Source: Candidatus Krumholzibacteriia bacterium
GTDB lineage: Bacteria > Krumholzibacteriota > Krumholzibacteriia > Krumholzibacteriales > Krumholzibacteriaceae
Assembly (NCBI GenBank): GCA_026387805.1
Contig: JAPLKY010000382.1
Coordinates: forward strand, 1-7,267
Direction of reading: 5' to 3'
DNA: 7,267 nt
Both the position numbers and the translations under genes were made by a program. Below, piece after piece: positions 5,919 through 7,267 of the stretch (positions are counted from its first letter, which is position 1; the number at the start of each line of letters is the position of its first letter). Below the pieces are notes generated by a model. That model made no database searches. It was not told where the DNA came from and saw only the letters and a list, made by a program, of their open reading frames with translations.

Positions 5919-6524
5919 GTCAACTCCTTTCCGTTCGGGTGGCGTCTGTTCTTCCTCCACTACCTCCCCCAGCACTACCTGCTCCTCGCCGTCGATCTCC
6001 GTGAGCAGCACCTCGACCGTTTCATTCGACGAGGTTGGAACGTTCTTGCCGACGAAATCGGCGCGGATCGGGAACTCGCGGTGTCCGCGATCGACGAGCA
6101 CGGCGAGCTGGATCGCGCTCGGGCGCCCGAAGTCGATGAGCTCGTCGAGGGCGGCGCGCACCGTTCTCCCCGTGAAGAGCACGTCGTCGACGAGAATGAT
6201 GACGCGGCCGGTGATGTCGTTCTTGATCGCCGTTTCGCCGACGATGGGAACCTGGCTGATCATCTGCAGGTCGTCACGGTAGAGCGTGATGTCGATCGCC
6301 CCGACGGGGACGCGCGCTCCCTCGAACTGCTCGATGGCGACGACGAGGCGTTCCGCGAGAGGCACGCCGCGCTTCTGGATGCCGACGAGGATCAGGTTCT
6401 CGACGCCCTTGTTCCGCTCCACGATCTCATGCGCGATGCGCATGATCGTGCGGTGAATCTGCCCGGGCCAGATTAAAAGGCCATACGCCTCGAGAAGGGT
6501 AGCGGAGGCCCGAAAGGAGTGCAA
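5826..6524 (-). CDS. pyrR: PyrR bifunctional attenuation regulator / uracil phosphoribosyltransferase with lysine-rich C-terminal extension
   Basis: PyrR binds pyr mRNA in response to uridine nucleotides and often also makes UMP from uracil and PRPP. The type I phosphoribosyltransferase fold is clear: HRTIMRIAHEIVERNKG (24-40), LVGIQKRGVPLAERL (46-60), the IDITLYRDDL segment (77-86), the PRPP loop VIILVDDVLFTGRT (108-121), GRPSAIQLAVLVDRGHRE (133-150) and PIRADFVGKNVPTS (152-165). Family members end near residue 188; this one runs on for about 44 residues, finishing in a lysine-rich tail with 14 Lys in the last 30. The 5' end is unclear. The only standard in-frame start is TTG 6524, right after an in-frame TAA and without a ribosome binding site; family members usually start about 4-8 residues before LLIW (16-19), so this start would be slightly long. 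The next in-frame ATG (6443) would cut off conserved sequence. It is the first gene of the pyr cluster. Confidence 0.9.
   Translation of the reverse strand: MHSFRASATLLEAYGLLIWPGQIHRTIMRIAHEIVERNKGVENLILVGIQKRGVPLAERLVVAIEQFEGARVPVGAIDITLYRDDLQMISQVPIVGETAIKNDITGRVIILVDDVLFTGRTVRAALDELIDFGRPSAIQLAVLVDRGHREFPIRADFVGKNVPTSSNETVEVLLTEIDGEEQVVLGEVVEEEQTPPERKGVDMPAKAKKKVAKKSVCGPKAKKTKKGCGKKK
5924..5930 (-). promoter_or_regulatory. Strong internal ribosome binding site near the pyrR 3' end
   Basis: AAAGGAG lies 5 nt before the in-frame ATG at 5918, inside the codons for ERKGVD of PyrR. It is notable because no gene start is expected here. Confidence 0.5.
6456..6474 (-). repeat. Perfect 6-bp inverted repeat at the start region of pyrR
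   Basis: AATCTG and CAGATT flank a 7-nt GC-only loop (GCCCGGG on the minus strand). On the minus strand it follows a run of four T (6478-6475), so it is not a terminator for this direction. It covers the codons for IWPGQI at the beginning of the conserved part of PyrR, where it could hide a start site or bind a regulator. The plus-strand orientation has no T-tract after it either. Confidence 0.4.
6496..6524 (-). promoter_or_regulatory. Weak candidate promoter for the pyr operon
   Basis: TTGCAC (6524-6519) and TACCCT (6501-6496) are separated by 17 bp, each matching three of six bases of the sigma-70 consensus. The predicted start point near 6489 would leave almost no leader and would place the TTG proposed as the pyrR start in the -35 box, so the two readings exclude each other. 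An AT-richer patch with AATAAT just upstream (about 6532-6527) is another possible -10, without a good -35. This is a guess from weak matches. Confidence 0.2.
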
Positions 6525-6571
6525 GGATTATTTCGAGAAAGATGCGGCGCAGGTCCCGGAACGAGCCGGAG

Positions 6572-6589
6572 CGCGCTCAGCGGAGCGCG
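6572..6589 (-). repeat. Inverted repeat across the permease stop codon
   Basis: CGCGCTC and GAGCGCG form a perfect 7-bp stem around a 4-nt loop, spanning the stop codon (6579-6577) of the permease gene. No T-tract follows on the minus strand, so a terminator function is weakly supported. The remaining 52-nt gap to pyrR holds no other clear structure apart from the short CCGG repeats at about 6569-6555. Confidence 0.3.
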
Positions 6590-7267
6590 AGGAGCAGGAT
6601 TGCGCCGCCCGCGACAACGAGCCCGGCGACCGTCATCCCCCGCAGGCGCTCCTTCCAGAGAACGAATCCGGCGAGCGTGGAGCCAACGATGACGGCGAGG
6701 TTGATGAAGGGAAACGCAATCGAGGCGGGAACGGCGCGAAGCGCGAGCAGCGTGAATACAGTGCTGAAGAGATTCGGGAGACCGAGGAGAAGCCCGAGCG
6801 CAAAGGTCCGCGCGTCGAAGCGAACGCGCCTCATTGCAATGAGAATCCACGCGAGAACCGCCGCCGCCGTGAAGAGTATCCACGTGAACGCGAGCCGGTC
6901 GAGGTCGCTTGCCGTCTCCCGGAACGCCTTGAGCGCGATATCTCCGAGCCCCAGCACGACGAAGAGGGCCGGAACGATCAGCACGGCCCGCCCCCGGCCG
7001 CCGGAACCGCACCCCGGGCCGGTGAAGCTCATCCCGAAGATCAGAATGGCCATGAGACCGAGAAACAATCCGAGCCACTGGAGGATGCCGGGCTTTTCGG
7101 ACCAGAACAGGACGGCGACGATTACCGGGAGCGCGACCGACAGACGCGCGATCGTGACCGGCACGGCGAGCGGCAGCCGCGCGATTCCGGCCATGAGAAG
7201 CAGGAATCCGAGCACGTAGATGACGCCGGCCGCGAGCCCGAGCGCCAGCGTCGCGGTCCCCGGATGC
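6577..7267 (-). CDS. EamA/DMT-superfamily permease, C-terminal part (5' end beyond window)
   Basis: About 229 codons are visible; the frame is open to the window edge, so the start lies outside. Family members have about 280-300 residues and ten membrane helices in two EamA repeats. Eight hydrophobic segments can be seen, from TLALGLAAGVIYVLGFLLLM (just inside the edge) to MTVAGLVVAGGAILLLAL at the C-terminus, so roughly the first two helices are missing. The second repeat ends in the typical pattern ASIAFPFINLAVIVGSTLAG followed by LWKERLRG and a last helix. These proteins move small metabolites across the inner membrane, and the substrate cannot be read from sequence. A hydrophilic Gly/Arg-rich loop (GPGCGSGGRGR) joins the two halves. 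A GTG at 7215 is in frame but would cut into the first visible helix, so I do not take it as the start. It lies 52 nt upstream of pyrR on the same strand; whether it is part of the operon is unclear. Confidence 0.8.
   Translation of the reverse strand, partial: HPGTATLALGLAAGVIYVLGFLLLMAGIARLPLAVPVTIARLSVALPVIVAVLFWSEKPGILQWLGLFLGLMAILIFGMSFTGPGCGSGGRGRAVLIVPALFVVLGLGDIALKAFRETASDLDRLAFTWILFTAAAVLAWILIAMRRVRFDARTFALGLLLGLPNLFSTVFTLLALRAVPASIAFPFINLAVIVGSTLAGFVLWKERLRGMTVAGLVVAGGAILLLALR

Noticed and set aside
6473..7078. Minus-strand 201-codon frame overlapping the permease and ending in MAF before a stop
   Set aside because: It is an out-of-frame shadow of a clear membrane protein; only its last codons (ATG GCC TTT TAA) were kept as a note on the pyrR start problem.
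1..7267. tRNA or rRNA genes, CRISPR arrays, insertion sequences or phage attachment sites
   Set aside because: No cloverleaf, spaced direct repeats, transposase or terminal inverted repeats were recognised; the window is filled with housekeeping genes.

Overview
This window is a compact, GC-rich bacterial pyrimidine-biosynthesis operon. Every gene I can support lies on the minus strand, so transcription runs from high to low coordinates. In transcription order the genes are: the 3' part of an EamA/DMT-type permease (6577-7267, cut by the window edge), pyrR (5826-6524), pyrB (4777-5727), pyrC (3450-4748), a TPR-repeat lipoprotein (1787-3436), pyrK (966-1790), pyrD (58-954) and the first 19 codons of another gene, probably pyrF (1-57). 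The long plus-strand reading frames look like antisense shadows caused by high GC content.

From pyrR onward the genes are tightly packed. The gaps are 98 nt (pyrR-pyrB), 28 nt (pyrB-pyrC), 13 nt (pyrC-TPR gene), a 4-nt ATGA overlap (TPR gene-pyrK), 11 nt (pyrK-pyrD) and 0 nt (pyrD stop directly followed by the next ATG). Purine-rich ribosome binding sites can be seen before most starts, which supports one polycistronic message with coupled translation. PyrB and PyrC carry out the second and third steps of UMP synthesis. PyrD with PyrK forms a class 1B, NAD-linked dihydroorotate dehydrogenase for the fourth step. PyrR is the family of uridine-nucleotide-responsive RNA-binding attenuators. The order pyrR-B-C-...-K-D-(F) resembles the Bacillus operon, but carAB is absent at the usual place and a 549-residue TPR lipoprotein gene sits there instead.

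The organism cannot be named from the sequence. The lipobox-like cysteine followed by AYFNTLYNA in the TPR protein, the high GC content and the Bacillus-like pyr set suggest a diderm lineage of the FCB/candidate-phylum kind (for example Krumholzibacteriota, Eisenbacteria or Latescibacterota). That is an inference from remembered family patterns, not a search.

No wholly new system is evident. The points most worth a second look are: a lysine-rich C-terminal tail on PyrR with its own in-frame ATG and strong ribosome binding site; an awkward 5' end of pyrR (only a TTG start, a hairpin, and an ATG one base out of frame); a long hairpin between pyrR and pyrB without a U-tract; the TPR lipoprotein translationally coupled to pyrK; and a 9-bp triplicated repeat that forms both the end of pyrK and the upstream region of pyrD.
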